A stretch of 64,000 nucleotides of DNA from Candidatus Fermentithermobacillaceae bacterium (GTDB lineage: Bacteria; Bacillota; Sulfobacillia; Fermentithermobacillales; Fermentithermobacillaceae). Shown piece after piece: positions 19,106-28,120 of this stretch (positions are counted from its first letter, which is position 1; the number at the start of each line of letters is the position of its first letter). Below the pieces are notes generated by a model, which had not been told where the DNA came from, did not search any database, and was given only the letters and a program-made list of their open reading frames with translations. The translations under genes were made by a program, and so were the position numbers. The stretch spans positions 382,008 to 446,007 of the forward strand of contig JAGPNE010000001.1 of assembly GCA_018052455.1 (NCBI GenBank), read 5' to 3'.

Positions 19106-20350
19106 TCAACGGTGGTCTCGACACTCGACGTTACTGTTGTAAGAACCGCATACAACGTTCCCTCGAACTACGCTCAATACTACTTCGTCATTATCATCTA
19201 GGACAACCAGATCTGCATCTTTGCCAGGCGATAGAGTCCCTTTTCGATCAAACACGTTAGCTACTAATGATGGATTCACCGTTGCCATGGGAATCACCCG
19301 TTCAAGAGGCTCTCCAGTCCATCTCATAACGTTTTTGACACACCTAAGCAGCGTGGTTGTGCTTCCAGCCAGAGTTCCATCGCTAAGAAATGCTCTACCT
19401 ATTTCATCTATAATGATATCACTGCCCAGTGAATTGTATAACCCCGGACTCAATCCTGCAGGAGCGATGGCATCACTTACAAGATACGTCCTCCCCGTTC
19501 CTTTCGCCGCTAACAAAGCTAATATAGCACCAGGATGCACATGGATCCCGTCACACAGTACCTCAGCCCATATGCGTCTATTTGACAAGACGGCTCCTAC
19601 GATGCCAGGGTCTCTATGATGAAAACTCCTCATCGCATTGTAGGTATGATTTCCAACACTAACTCCCCACGATATTGCCTCGAGAGTTTCTTCGTACGTG
19701 GCCATGCTGTGCCCAGCCGCAACGGTCACTCCTTGCCGAGACAAAAAGGCAATCACCTCTCTCGCGGAGGGAAGTTCAGGAGCTATGGTAACATGGTTCA
19801 ATGTGCCTTCGCTCAGTTCGAACCACTTAATCATGAGATCTAAAGAAGGCTCCAACAAGTAATCTAGGCGCATCGCCCCCTTCTTTTGAGGGTTTAAAAA
19901 GGGCCCTTCAAGATGCAAGCCCAAGATATCAGCTCCCTCACTTGACTTGTCTAACGCGATCGCCTTTACGCTTCTTATGACTTCCTCAGTGCGATCTAAC
20001 GGCATAGCGCCAAGAGTGGGCAAGAAAGAAGTTGTTCCCTCGCTAGCTAGCCTGGAAGCCATAGACAAGACTGCGTCTGTATCTGCCGAAGCCACATCAT
20101 AGCCCATATAGCCGTGTACGTGAAGATCTACAAGGCCGGGAATCACCTTGTACTCGGCTAGATCCATAAATACTGCTCCTTCTACCGCCTCCGGTTCTTT
20201 ACGTCCGATGTCTAGGATCTTACCTTCCGAGATCCTAATGTAGCCATCAAATGGTGCTTCATCGCCTGTGTATATCTCTCGGCACCTATAAATGTAACTT
20301 GTGCGATCCGGATAAAGGGAATCTTGCTTCAATCTCGATACACCACCCAA
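19106..20350 (-). CDS. nagA: N-acetylglucosamine-6-phosphate deacetylase
   Basis: Amidohydrolase-superfamily enzyme, 414 aa or slightly less, converting N-acetylglucosamine-6-phosphate to glucosamine-6-phosphate and acetate in amino-sugar catabolism. Visible: VDLHVHGY metal motif, LGLHLEGPFLNPQKKGA (the NagA EGPF signature with the metal Glu), AAGHSMATYEE, GNHTYNAM, and the catalytic Asp in YLVSDAIAPAG. The start is uncertain: TTG 20350 lacks a ribosome site; TTG 20332 has GGGTGG about 10 bases upstream. No nagB is present beside it. The MFS gene 9 bases upstream may bring in the substrate or precursor sugar. Confidence 0.9.
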   Translation of the reverse strand: MGGVSRLKQDSLYPDRTSYIYRCREIYTGDEAPFDGYIRISEGKILDIGRKEPEAVEGAVFMDLAEYKVIPGLVDLHVHGYMGYDVASADTDAVLSMASRLASEGTTSFLPTLGAMPLDRTEEVIRSVKAIALDKSSEGADILGLHLEGPFLNPQKKGAMRLDYLLEPSLDLMIKWFELSEGTLNHVTIAPELPSAREVIAFLSRQGVTVAAGHSMATYEETLEAISWGVSVGNHTYNAMRSFHHRDPGIVGAVLSNRRIWAEVLCDGIHVHPGAILALLAAKGTGRTYLVSDAIAPAGLSPGLYNSLGSDIIIDEIGRAFLSDGTLAGSTTTLLRCVKNVMRWTGEPLERVIPMATVNPSLVANVFDRKGTLSPGKDADLVVLDDNDEVVLSVVRGNVVCGSYNSNVECRDHR

Positions 20351-20359
20351 AGAATTCGT

Positions 20360-21649
20360 CTAGTCCGAATGTGCGTCTGTTCGTACGAGTTCCTCCTTTT
20401 TTCCCCTCATTTCGTCTGACAGAAGATAAGCTGCAAGAAGAAGGCCCACAACACGGATGCCAACGGTCAAATCCAACGTAGCTGTCATTCCAAGTAACTT
20501 ATACAGAGAAACTCCTATAACAGGCCAAATGAACGCAGAAATCCCTAGCGTAATATTGTACACAGCAGCATAGGTAGGTCGAGATACGTCTCCGGAAACG
20601 TCAAGCAAAGCGTTGAATATCGACAGGTTGAGCCCTGCACCAAAAAAGCCGCCAAGAGCATTGACTGCTAAGTGTACATATGGAGAACGGGAATGACCAT
20701 AAAGTAAAGGAAAAAGAATGTGAGCTCCTGACGTTATGAGAAAGACCTTCTGGTTGCCGTGTTTCTCGCACCACCTTCCCCATTGGGTATATGTGAGAAA
20801 TGACATGATGCCAGACACAGTCGAGAACATGCCTATCCAGGTGTTTGAAAGGCCCATTAGTTTCACCCACAAGATAGTCCATAAGGCAGCAGGAATATGG
20901 AAACCTATGTGAATAACGGCAGCTGCTCCGATGAACTTCATGAACGCCTTATCTTTCCAGACAATCCTGAACCGATTAAGTCCGCCTGGATGTTCTTCCT
21001 TCTTGGAACTACGCTCAGGGTTCTCCTTAAGGCGGGTTAGATAATACCATGAGCCCATAACAAATGCGTATCCCGTAAGATACAAAATCACGTAGTTGAC
21101 CGGCCATGCCAGCGCATCAAGCATTTTACCAGCTATCACTGTTGCCAAAAGAGATACTAGAGAAGAAACCATGTTTCTCTCGGCAAAAATCCTAGCTCTA
21201 AGAGTCGGCGTGAAAAGTTCGCCCATCATAGCCATCCACGCCACATCGCACATAGTGCCAGGAAATCTCATTAGCGTGTAGCATATGATGAAGGTCCATG
21301 CCTTTACTCCCGATGGCAATGGAGCTATAGCGAGAAAGGCGAAAATAAGGTAAAAACTCCTTGCTACTAAAGCAGATTTGAGAGTAGGCTCCAATCTGCT
21401 ATTGTACTTGTCGATAAGGATCGCGGAAGGTATCTGTGCAAGCAAGTTTGCCAGAGCCGGTAACGAAGTAAGCAACCCAAGCATGTAATCTGAAGCTCCC
21501 AATTGGACTGCAAAGGCACCCCAAAAAGGATTCGTCAACCCTGCCATTACAGAAAATAAGGCCCCGTCTATGAGACTGTTGATAGCATTTTCTTTTTCTA
21601 CTGGGTCGGGGATATAATTGCAAAGTCCAAGTCTATTTGTGAGTCTCAA
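20360..21649 (-). CDS. MFS transporter, first gene of the nagA operon
   Basis: Twelve-helix major facilitator permease, 429 aa. It shows the N-terminal half, a central cytoplasmic loop (RLKENPERSSKKEEH, about residue 205) and a second half. It starts at a TTG (21649) about 10 bases after AAAGGGGA. The location directly before nagA suggests a role in amino-sugar or muropeptide import, but the sequence alone does not show the substrate. The 237-base gap to the divergent CPBP-like gene holds no firm promoter match that I could identify. Confidence 0.85.
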   Translation of the reverse strand: MRLTNRLGLCNYIPDPVEKENAINSLIDGALFSVMAGLTNPFWGAFAVQLGASDYMLGLLTSLPALANLLAQIPSAILIDKYNSRLEPTLKSALVARSFYLIFAFLAIAPLPSGVKAWTFIICYTLMRFPGTMCDVAWMAMMGELFTPTLRARIFAERNMVSSLVSLLATVIAGKMLDALAWPVNYVILYLTGYAFVMGSWYYLTRLKENPERSSKKEEHPGGLNRFRIVWKDKAFMKFIGAAAVIHIGFHIPAALWTILWVKLMGLSNTWIGMFSTVSGIMSFLTYTQWGRWCEKHGNQKVFLITSGAHILFPLLYGHSRSPYVHLAVNALGGFFGAGLNLSIFNALLDVSGDVSRPTYAAVYNITLGISAFIWPVIGVSLYKLLGMTATLDLTVGIRVVGLLLAAYLLSDEMRGKKEELVRTDAHSD

Positions 21650-21886
21650 GTTTTCCGGTCCCCTTTGGCTACATTCGTGTTACTTCTGATTTCGTCAAAT
21701 ACGTCTTTTATCCTGCATCCCTTGCAAGCATTGGTTCATTTCTGCATAGACGCTGCCCAATACTATCAAACGCAAACGAAGAGCATCGCTCATCATTCTG
21801 GTGGTTCATATGGTAAAATAAAGGACATCTAGTGACGTAAAATACCGCTTTCTGAATTAGACGGCAAGACGAGGGAGGTCGGCTCC

Positions 21887-22624
21887 ATGCACTCTGAAGA
21901 AACTGCCATATACATCATTCTTTTGGTAGCGTTGGTGCTTCTGAGATGGCGGTCCCGCAAGGAAGGACTTGGTTCCTTCTGGATAAGTCTTCGAACCAGC
22001 GGGTGGAATAGTCTTTTCCAAGGAGCGCTAACCGCAGTTATCTATGCTCTCTCATATGTTGCCTTAGTGCTTGCATCTGGAAGGGCACGTCTAACTTTTG
22101 ATATCAGTATGTCTTCGGTTATTGCTACGATTACTTCGGCCGCCAAGTTGCTGGCCCATATTTTGCCAGAGGTTCTTTTTACAGAAATGCTCTTTAGGGG
22201 TTGCCTCTTTCCTGCGCTCTTACAGAAGAAAAATGGGCTCCTAACTCCACTAATTCTGACATCTTCGATGTTCACAGCCTACCGGTTACTTCTTCACAAC
22301 CCTTTACCATACTGGCTAGTCTACGCTGTCAACACATTTACCTTGTCTTCGATTCTGTGTCTGATGGTATTTGCTAATCAGTCTCTTATGGGCGCTCTCG
22401 GAAAAACCCTTGTATTCGAGGTAATTCAATCGCTCGTTTTTTCAGGAAATCCGGCAGAAAGCCCAAAGAGCTGTCTAATCCTGAGCCTCAATGAGAACGT
22501 GTTTACAGGCGCTTCAGGAAACATCGAAACAAGTCTCGGGTTTTCCATCGTTCTAGTTCTCGGCCTCGCATACGAAATCCGCCACATGAAGAAGCATCAT
22601 CATCTGCTGACCACAACTGAGTGA
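21887..22624 (+). CDS. CPBP-family-like intramembrane protein
   Basis: Polytopic membrane protein of 245 aa with six to eight hydrophobic segments. The segment FTEMLFRGCLFPALL resembles motif 1 of CPBP (Abi, CAAX-protease-like) intramembrane proteases, and FTAYRLLLHNPLPYW resembles motif 2 with a His. The first Glu of the canonical EExxxR is Thr here, so proteolytic activity is doubtful. ATG 21887 follows GAGGGAGG at good spacing. It is 86 bases upstream of the M81 peptidase gene on the same strand. Alternative: a divergent membrane protein without protease function. Confidence 0.55.
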   Translation: MHSEETAIYIILLVALVLLRWRSRKEGLGSFWISLRTSGWNSLFQGALTAVIYALSYVALVLASGRARLTFDISMSSVIATITSAAKLLAHILPEVLFTEMLFRGCLFPALLQKKNGLLTPLILTSSMFTAYRLLLHNPLPYWLVYAVNTFTLSSILCLMVFANQSLMGALGKTLVFEVIQSLVFSGNPAESPKSCLILSLNENVFTGASGNIETSLGFSIVLVLGLAYEIRHMKKHHHLLTTTE

Positions 22625-22710
22625 ACATATTCTGGCCATCTTTAATCTTCAATACAGGAATCAGCACTACGTTTGTCGAAGTAAGTCGCAAACACTTAGA
22701 CAGGAGATGA

Positions 22711-24198
22711 ATGTGTATGAGGATTGCTATAGCCGGATTCTCGGATGAGACATGTACTTTCTGCAAAGAACCAACAACAATTGACCGGTTTGAACCAGCG
22801 ACCCAAAGAGGACATGAGATCATAGAAAAGAACCAGGGTATACCCACATACATCAATGGGTTCCTTAGAGTCTTGGAATCAGAACACGTGGGAGTTGTCC
22901 CCATTGTAAACGCTCACAAAGGACCAGGAGGTTTTTCTAGCTGGCTTACTACCGAGTGCTTTGACAAGTATGCAAATGAAATAGCCGAAGGCCTAGAAGC
23001 GACCAAGAACCTAGATGGAGTCCTTCTTTCTCTACACGGAGCCATGGCAGCAGAAGGCATACCAAGACCCGAGGCCGAAATCGTACGCCGCGCCAGGTCA
23101 AAGGTAGGCGATATTCCCATAATGGTCACACTTGATCTTCATGCCAACGAAGATCAGGAACTCGCTGAAGCTGCAGACGCAGTCTTTATCCTAAAGACCT
23201 ATCCGCACATTGATTCGGAAGAGATTGGCATGATCGCTGCTAGATGTATGGTCGACACTGTAAGGGGGGATTTTTCCCCAACGATGGCAGTCAGACGTCC
23301 CGGAATCGTATCGGCTAGTATCTATCAGGCGTCAGATTACCACCCCATGAAAAAAATATATGACAGATGTCGCGAGTGGGAAAGCGTTCCGGGCGTCTAC
23401 TGCGCGTCGGTTGCTCCTGGGTACGCTTACGCGGACGTTGTGGACATCGGAATGTCCGTATTTGTTGTAACCAATAATGACCAGGCTTTGGCAGAAAAGG
23501 CAGCTCAGGATCTAAGCGATCTTGCCTGGAGTCTGAGAGAGTCTTTCACGGAACCTCTTCCCAACGAGAAGGAAGCAACTGCGCTGGCAATGCAATATGT
23601 GAAACAAGGGCTGAGGCCAGTGATAATAGCCGATGGAGCAGACCGTATTGGAGATAGCACCCACATGCTGCGAGAATTGATAGCGCAGGGTGCAAAAAAC
23701 TGGGTTATTCCGTGCATAGCAGATCCGAAGGCGGCAAAATGGCTAGAAACCAACTCTAAAGTCGGCGACTCTGTTACCTTGAGCGTAGGAGGCTGGTACG
23801 ACGAATTCTCAGGAACTCCAGTGGAAATATCAGGCACTATCGAATATATGGGTAGACCTACGTACACACTTGTCGGGCCCATGAGCAAAGGAGCTCGCGT
23901 GCAAGAGGGTTTTGTCGCTAGAATCAACCTAGGTGACAACAGGCATGTAGTAGTAGCCGAGCGAATGCGAGGAGCAAATGATTCTTCTGGGCTGACCTGC
24001 GTAGGACTCGACTACACAGACCTAGACATAATTGTCCTCAAGGACCGAGTTCACCACAGGGCGTTTTGGGATCAGGTAGCAAAGGTAGACATAAGAACTA
24101 GCGTTCCCGGGCAAGGACCGGCTGACCTGAGCACGCTCCAGTACAAAAACGCGCCTTACGATGCCTACCCAATAGGCGAGAAATGGAGAAAGAACTAA
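22711..24198 (+). CDS. M81 family metallopeptidase (MlrC-like)
   Basis: Zinc metallopeptidase of the M81/MlrC family, 495 aa. MlrC is known as the last enzyme of microcystin breakdown, but most homologues act on unknown small peptides. The N-terminal domain shows SLHGAMAAEG and LDLHANED, followed by the family motif with KTYPHID. The C-terminal MlrC domain runs from about residue 300 (VIIADGADRIGDST). CAGGAG precedes two ATGs; 22711 has 4-base and 22717 10-base spacing, so the start may be 22717. Its stop overlaps the start of a D-aminoacylase gene, which argues for a shared peptide substrate. Confidence 0.88.
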   Translation: MCMRIAIAGFSDETCTFCKEPTTIDRFEPATQRGHEIIEKNQGIPTYINGFLRVLESEHVGVVPIVNAHKGPGGFSSWLTTECFDKYANEIAEGLEATKNLDGVLLSLHGAMAAEGIPRPEAEIVRRARSKVGDIPIMVTLDLHANEDQELAEAADAVFILKTYPHIDSEEIGMIAARCMVDTVRGDFSPTMAVRRPGIVSASIYQASDYHPMKKIYDRCREWESVPGVYCASVAPGYAYADVVDIGMSVFVVTNNDQALAEKAAQDLSDLAWSLRESFTEPLPNEKEATALAMQYVKQGLRPVIIADGADRIGDSTHMLRELIAQGAKNWVIPCIADPKAAKWLETNSKVGDSVTLSVGGWYDEFSGTPVEISGTIEYMGRPTYTLVGPMSKGARVQEGFVARINLGDNRHVVVAERMRGANDSSGLTCVGLDYTDLDIIVLKDRVHHRAFWDQVAKVDIRTSVPGQGPADLSTLQYKNAPYDAYPIGEKWRKN

Positions 24199-25796
24199 TG
24201 CAGGCGCAGGCGTATCTCTTGAGAAATGCTGTGATTTACGACGGTACAGGTAGACCTCCAATTCGAAGTGATCTACTCATCCTCGGTACGAGGATATCAC
24301 TAATGGGCAAAATTGACGATTCCGACCTGCCGGTACGACCAATAACCATCGATTGCACGGGTTTATGTGTATCTCCAGGTTTTATCGACATGCACAGTCA
24401 CAGTGACTCTGGACTACCCCTTTACCCTGATGCCGAATGCCTCATAAGGCAAGGAATCACTACTACGATAGGAGGAAACTGCGGTAGTTCAGCAGCAGGG
24501 ATCCCGTATGAGGACGAAGCAAAGTGGAAACCGTACCTAGAAGCGGGGATTGCCAAATGGAATGGTCTGGCAGAGTATCTCAGTACAATAGACAGTATCC
24601 AACCTGCAGTCAATATCGGAATGCTGACAGGGCATGGTGATCTCAGACGTATCGTATCCAATGAAACAGGCGCCGCTCTTGATTCCAATCAAAAGGCGCG
24701 CTTGAACTCGCTAGCACAAGAGTCAATTCTCCAGGGAGCTTTTGGAGTGTCTAGCGGACTAGAATATGTTCCAGGCAGATTTGCTTCTTTGGATGAGCTC
24801 ATAGAACTCTCGAAAGGAGCCGCCCGTTTCAATGGCATCCATGCTTCGCATATAAGAAACGAAGGCCCAAACCTCATAGAATCTGTAGAGGAAATTGTAG
24901 AAGTGACACAAAGCAGTAAGGTGAGATTCGAAGTCTCCCACCTAAAAGCATGCGGCCCTCGCAATTGGGGCAAAGTGTCTAAGGTGCTAGAGATCCTGGA
25001 TGCTGTGCAAACACGCGGGCTTGATATCTCCTGCGACTTCTACCCCTACTTAGCGTCGAGCACCGGCCTTTCCATTGTCCTACCTGACTGGACGTTACAA
25101 GAAGGTAATAAAGCTGCGCTCGCTCTTTTATCAGGCTCAAAACGCAGCCAAATTGCATCTCAATCTGACGAAAGGACCATTGAGCAAGGCGGCTGGGATA
25201 AAGTCGTGATAACTTCTGTATCCGCAAGAACCGATGACTGGATGGAAGGTTTGGATATCATGACAATATCGGGAACACTTCATCTCTCGCCGCCTGAGAC
25301 TGCTATTGAAATACTGATTCGCAATCAATTGGACGTAGGAATAGCAAGACATGCCATGAGCGAAGAAGACCTCGTTGCCGTCATGAAGTATCCGAGTTCT
25401 ACGGTGGTTACAGATGGAAGCATCTCTATTCCAGACAAAGGGAAACTCCACCCAAGGAGTATTGGGACCTTTCCCCGCATGCTCGGAACATACGTGCGCG
25501 AAATGCATGTGTTGAGCATGGAAGAAGCTATTCGGAAATCTACTTCTCTGCCCGCGAAAAAAGTGGGCATAGGCAACAGGGGAATTGTCCGGGAAGGCTA
25601 TGCAGCAGATCTCGTCGTGTTCGATCCCTCGGAGATAAGAGATGTGAGCACCTATCAAGATCCGTGGCGATATCCGCGAGGAATCGAGTGGGTATTTGTA
25701 AACGGAACTCCTGTGATCGAAAAAACCGTGGTCACGGGAAACCGACCTGGAATCGCTCTTAGAAATCAAGTGTGCACAATCAATGGCTTGCAGTAA
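24198..25796 (+). CDS. N-acyl-D-amino-acid deacylase family amidohydrolase (copy 2)
   Basis: Second D-aminoacylase-family protein, 532 aa, paralogous to the gene at 10469-12091. Metal motif HSHSDSG, bridging-type Cys in GGNCGSSAAG, HASHIRNEG, and the Asp of VTDGSIS are all visible, so the active site looks intact. ATG 24198 overlaps the M81 stop (TAATG) and has GGAGAAAG 9 bases upstream. ATG 24183 is also in frame but has a weaker site. The two are translationally coupled, which suggests sequential steps: peptide hydrolysis, then deacylation of a D-amino acid. Confidence 0.88.
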   Translation: MQAQAYLLRNAVIYDGTGRPPIRSDLLILGTRISLMGKIDDSDLPVRPITIDCTGLCVSPGFIDMHSHSDSGLPLYPDAECLIRQGITTTIGGNCGSSAAGIPYEDEAKWKPYLEAGIAKWNGLAEYLSTIDSIQPAVNIGMLTGHGDLRRIVSNETGAALDSNQKARLNSLAQESILQGAFGVSSGLEYVPGRFASLDELIELSKGAARFNGIHASHIRNEGPNLIESVEEIVEVTQSSKVRFEVSHLKACGPRNWGKVSKVLEILDAVQTRGLDISCDFYPYLASSTGLSIVLPDWTLQEGNKAALALLSGSKRSQIASQSDERTIEQGGWDKVVITSVSARTDDWMEGLDIMTISGTLHLSPPETAIEILIRNQLDVGIARHAMSEEDLVAVMKYPSSTVVTDGSISIPDKGKLHPRSIGTFPRMLGTYVREMHVLSMEEAIRKSTSLPAKKVGIGNRGIVREGYAADLVVFDPSEIRDVSTYQDPWRYPRGIEWVFVNGTPVIEKTVVTGNRPGIALRNQVCTINGLQ

Positions 25797-25808
25797 TTTC
25801 GAATCTGC

Positions 25809-25838
25809 TTGACTTGACTTGAGATTTTGCAGCATAAT
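25809..25838 (+). promoter_or_regulatory. Predicted sigma-A promoter of the 90-aa orphan gene
   Basis: TTGACT (25809-25814), an 18-base spacer and CATAAT (25833-25838). Transcription would begin about 45 bases before the start codon, so the small gene behind it has its own transcript. Confidence 0.6.
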
Positions 25839-25888
25839 AGTCAATGTGGCGGGGAGTGCCTATAGTCCGCAGAAAGGAGGATAAAGGC

Positions 25889-26161
25889 ATGAGAGGAAGA
25901 GTCACGGTTGACTATAAAGGCAGATTGCCGGAGGACCTTCTTAGCACTATCTCAGAACTCAAGGGAGACGTAAAGGTTGAGAAAGTGAATCCTCTTGTTC
26001 TAGAGCATGACTACAGCGTAGACGGATTGCTGAACCTGGTTCTCGGTCTAATCAGGTTAAGCGATATAGAAGTAACTGGGGTTGAAATGGTAAGAGATGT
26101 TCCTGAAGTATATGAACTGGTTACAGTTCCTTTTTGTAATGTTGCAACCGATAGCGACTAA
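25889..26161 (+). CDS. Small soluble protein of unknown function (90 aa)
   Basis: Not recognised. The protein is acidic, has no membrane segment or cysteine cluster (one Cys near the end), and alternates short strand-like and helix-like stretches (RGRVTVDYKG, PEDLLSTISELKG, SVDGLLNLVLGLIRLS, ELVTVPF), suggesting a compact alpha/beta fold. The start is clear: AGAAAGGAGG lies 8 bases before ATG 25889. It has its own promoter and a strong terminator, so it is a monocistronic unit and likely to be expressed. Confidence 0.7.
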   Translation: MRGRVTVDYKGRLPEDLLSTISELKGDVKVEKVNPLVLEHDYSVDGLLNLVLGLIRLSDIEVTGVEMVRDVPEVYELVTVPFCNVATDSD

Positions 26162-26201
26162 CAGCACACTGCAAATCGGGCAGAGTTGTTAAACTGCCAA
26201 G

Positions 26202-26238
26202 GAGCCGGACAAGCTTATGCTGTCCGGCTCTTTCTTTT
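26202..26238 (+). terminator. Rho-independent terminator of the orphan gene
   Basis: A 10-bp perfect GC-rich stem (26202-26211 with 26221-26230), a 9-nt loop and TTTCTTTT. It reaches the stop codon of the convergent isomerase gene. Confidence 0.92.
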
Positions 26239-27290
26239 CAGTCTGTTCCCATAGGGAACCGATCTTTGTAAGCGTCTCTTAACGCTAGAGGAGAGAATAC
26301 ACCTCGATCAGTCACTATCGCGGATATGAGCGTAGGAGGAGTTATGTCAAAAGCAGGGTAGTATCCGCATACTCCAGGTGCGCCTGTTCTTACCCCTCTG
26401 CAATAAAGCACCTCCTGTGGGTCTCTTTCCTCGATTGTTACATCCGACGCATCCGGAGTAAAAACCTGAGGGCCATCGTAGCCTAACACAATAAACGGAA
26501 TCCGGTGGTAGCCGGCACATATTGCGTACTGGTATGTTCCTACCTTGTTGGCTATATGTCCATCCATCGTTATCCTGTCACAGGCAGTTATGAGTTTATG
26601 GACTCTGCCCTGCCACATAAGAAGCGCGCCCATGTTATCTGTGATTATCTTTGTCTCCACTCCAAGTTTGGACACTGACGACGCCGTAAGCCTCGCACCC
26701 TGAAGATAGGGACGAGTTTCGCTGCAGTACACCTTCACATCCTTGCCCCGCTTCCGAGCCTCTTCTAACATGTAAATAAGCGCTCCACCGGGATAACAGT
26801 GAGTCAAGATACCGTCTCCATCATTAATTAGGCCAGCTGCAAATTCTCCGCACCGCCTCGTGAGCCGGTCATCCTCCTCCATTAATCTCTCTGTTTCCCG
26901 TACAATAGTCTGAGCAGGATCCACACCTTCGCCACGGGCCTTCAAAGCAACTGCAACCATCCTATCTACAAGTGGTACCAGATATTCTCCAGTAGGACGT
27001 GTGCTCTTTAACCTGTCAGCGGCAAGCCTAACGTTTTTCACAAATTCCGGTTCTGAAAGGCAACCAAACGTACGAGCAGCTAGAGCAAGGCCTAGACACG
27101 CAGCGAAAGCAACGCTACCTGCGCCTTGAATTACCATATCTTCAATAGCGGAAGCAACCTCTTCATAGGATAAGTAAGTCTGCCAGACTTCCTCCTCCGG
27201 ATAGCGCCTTCGATCCAACATTGTCACTCTGCCATCAGTATACTTGAGGGTATTTGAAGTACGCACCAGTACCACATCTTCGAGTCCCAT
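26238..27290 (-). CDS. MtnA-like sugar-phosphate isomerase (eIF-2B alpha/beta/delta superfamily)
   Basis: Protein of 350 aa in the family of S-methyl-5-thioribose-1-phosphate isomerase (MtnA, methionine salvage) and ribose-1,5-bisphosphate isomerase. The catalytic pair is present: Cys165 in GILTHCYPGG and Asp238 in ACDRITMDG, followed by ANKVGTYQYA. The usual NAGALAT and RPTAVNL motifs read CYPGGALI and RPTGEYL, so it diverges from canonical MtnA and may use another ribose-1-phosphate derivative. ATG 27290 follows AGGGAGGA. It lies 61 bases after ribU and probably shares the FMN-controlled transcript; no other methionine-salvage gene is nearby. Confidence 0.78.
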   Translation of the reverse strand: MGLEDVVLVRTSNTLKYTDGRVTMLDRRRYPEEEVWQTYLSYEEVASAIEDMVIQGAGSVAFAACLGLALAARTFGCLSEPEFVKNVRLAADRLKSTRPTGEYLVPLVDRMVAVALKARGEGVDPAQTIVRETERLMEEDDRLTRRCGEFAAGLINDGDGILTHCYPGGALIYMLEEARKRGKDVKVYCSETRPYLQGARLTASSVSKLGVETKIITDNMGALLMWQGRVHKLITACDRITMDGHIANKVGTYQYAICAGYHRIPFIVLGYDGPQVFTPDASDVTIEERDPQEVLYCRGVRTGAPGVCGYYPAFDITPPTLISAIVTDRGVFSPLALRDAYKDRFPMGTD

Positions 27291-27351
27291 TTCAGATCCT
27301 CCCTACGATTGGACGCAAGGCTAGCGTCTCCCTTTGCGCTAAGCGCCGACG

Positions 27352-28014
27352 TCATCTATGGAGTATCGGGGAGACCTTCTTGTACACCAATATCGTTATC
27401 ACAGAAACCACAGTCCCTTTGAGCAGATTAAATGGCAATACTGCATACAGCATTAAGGTTTTGTAATCTACTACAAGTCCGTTAACTTTACTGCCCATAT
27501 CGATAAGGTTCTTTATTTCCAGACCAAAGACCTTCGCATACAGAGGGAACATCACAAAGTAGTTGTTTAGCGTTGCAAAGATCGTCATAACGACGACACC
27601 TAGCACCAAAGATAGCACTGCGTTTTCAAATGTCTTTTTCTTTTGGTACACATATCCGCAGGTGTACGCAAATACACTGCCTATGAGAAAATTGGTGAGC
27701 TCACCTACCCCGTTCGTTGTAGAGCCCTCAAGCGCAATATTCAAGATATTCTTGATTAGTTCAACCCAGACACCTGTTGCAGGACCCATGGCAAAAGAAC
27801 CCAATAGTGCGGGTACCCCCGATATGTCGAGCTTGAGAAAAGCAGGCGCAAACCATATGGGAGTATCTAGAAACATAAGTACAAACGCGATCACTCCGAG
27901 CACGGCTATCTTGACCAGCGTATTCGTTGAAAAGCGCGGTGTGGCTGCTTCCCTCTCTGAATTACCCGCTGGCTTCCGAGTTCCGACTCTAGCATCCTCC
28001 AGACTGTCTTTCAT
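27352..28014 (-). CDS. ribU: RibU-type ECF transporter S component (riboflavin)
   Basis: Membrane substrate-binding subunit of an energy-coupling-factor importer, 220 aa. About six hydrophobic segments follow a charged 30-residue N-terminus. The motif KLDISGVPALLGSFAMGP is the riboflavin-binding signature of RibU/FmnP proteins. An FMN riboswitch directly upstream independently supports riboflavin as substrate. ATG 28014 lies 5 bases after AGGAGGG. The shared ECF module (EcfAA'T) is not encoded in this window. Confidence 0.95.
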   Translation of the reverse strand: MKDSLEDARVGTRKPAGNSEREAATPRFSTNTLVKIAVLGVIAFVLMFLDTPIWFAPAFLKLDISGVPALLGSFAMGPATGVWVELIKNILNIALEGSTTNGVGELTNFLIGSVFAYTCGYVYQKKKTFENAVLSLVLGVVVMTIFATLNNYFVMFPLYAKVFGLEIKNLIDMGSKVNGLVVDYKTLMLYAVLPFNLLKGTVVSVITILVYKKVSPILHR

Positions 28015-28065
28015 CTAATTCCCTCCTAATAACTTTTTGCTTGAGGCGGAGGTGAACGAACTCAT

Positions 28066-28094
28066 AGAAAAACCCCGAAGATTACACTTCGGGG
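28066..28094 (-). terminator. Regulated terminator of the FMN riboswitch
   Basis: On the minus strand an 8-bp stem (28087-28094 with 28073-28080), a 6-nt loop and a U-run (28068-28072). Its first arm is the complement of the first bases of the aptamer, because CCCCGAAGAT occurs on the plus strand at both 28073-28082 and 28221-28230. When FMN is absent, that arm can pair with the aptamer's 5' end instead, which would prevent termination. Confidence 0.88.
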
Positions 28095-28120
28095 TATGTG
28101 ATTCTTCATGAGTTCCGCAT

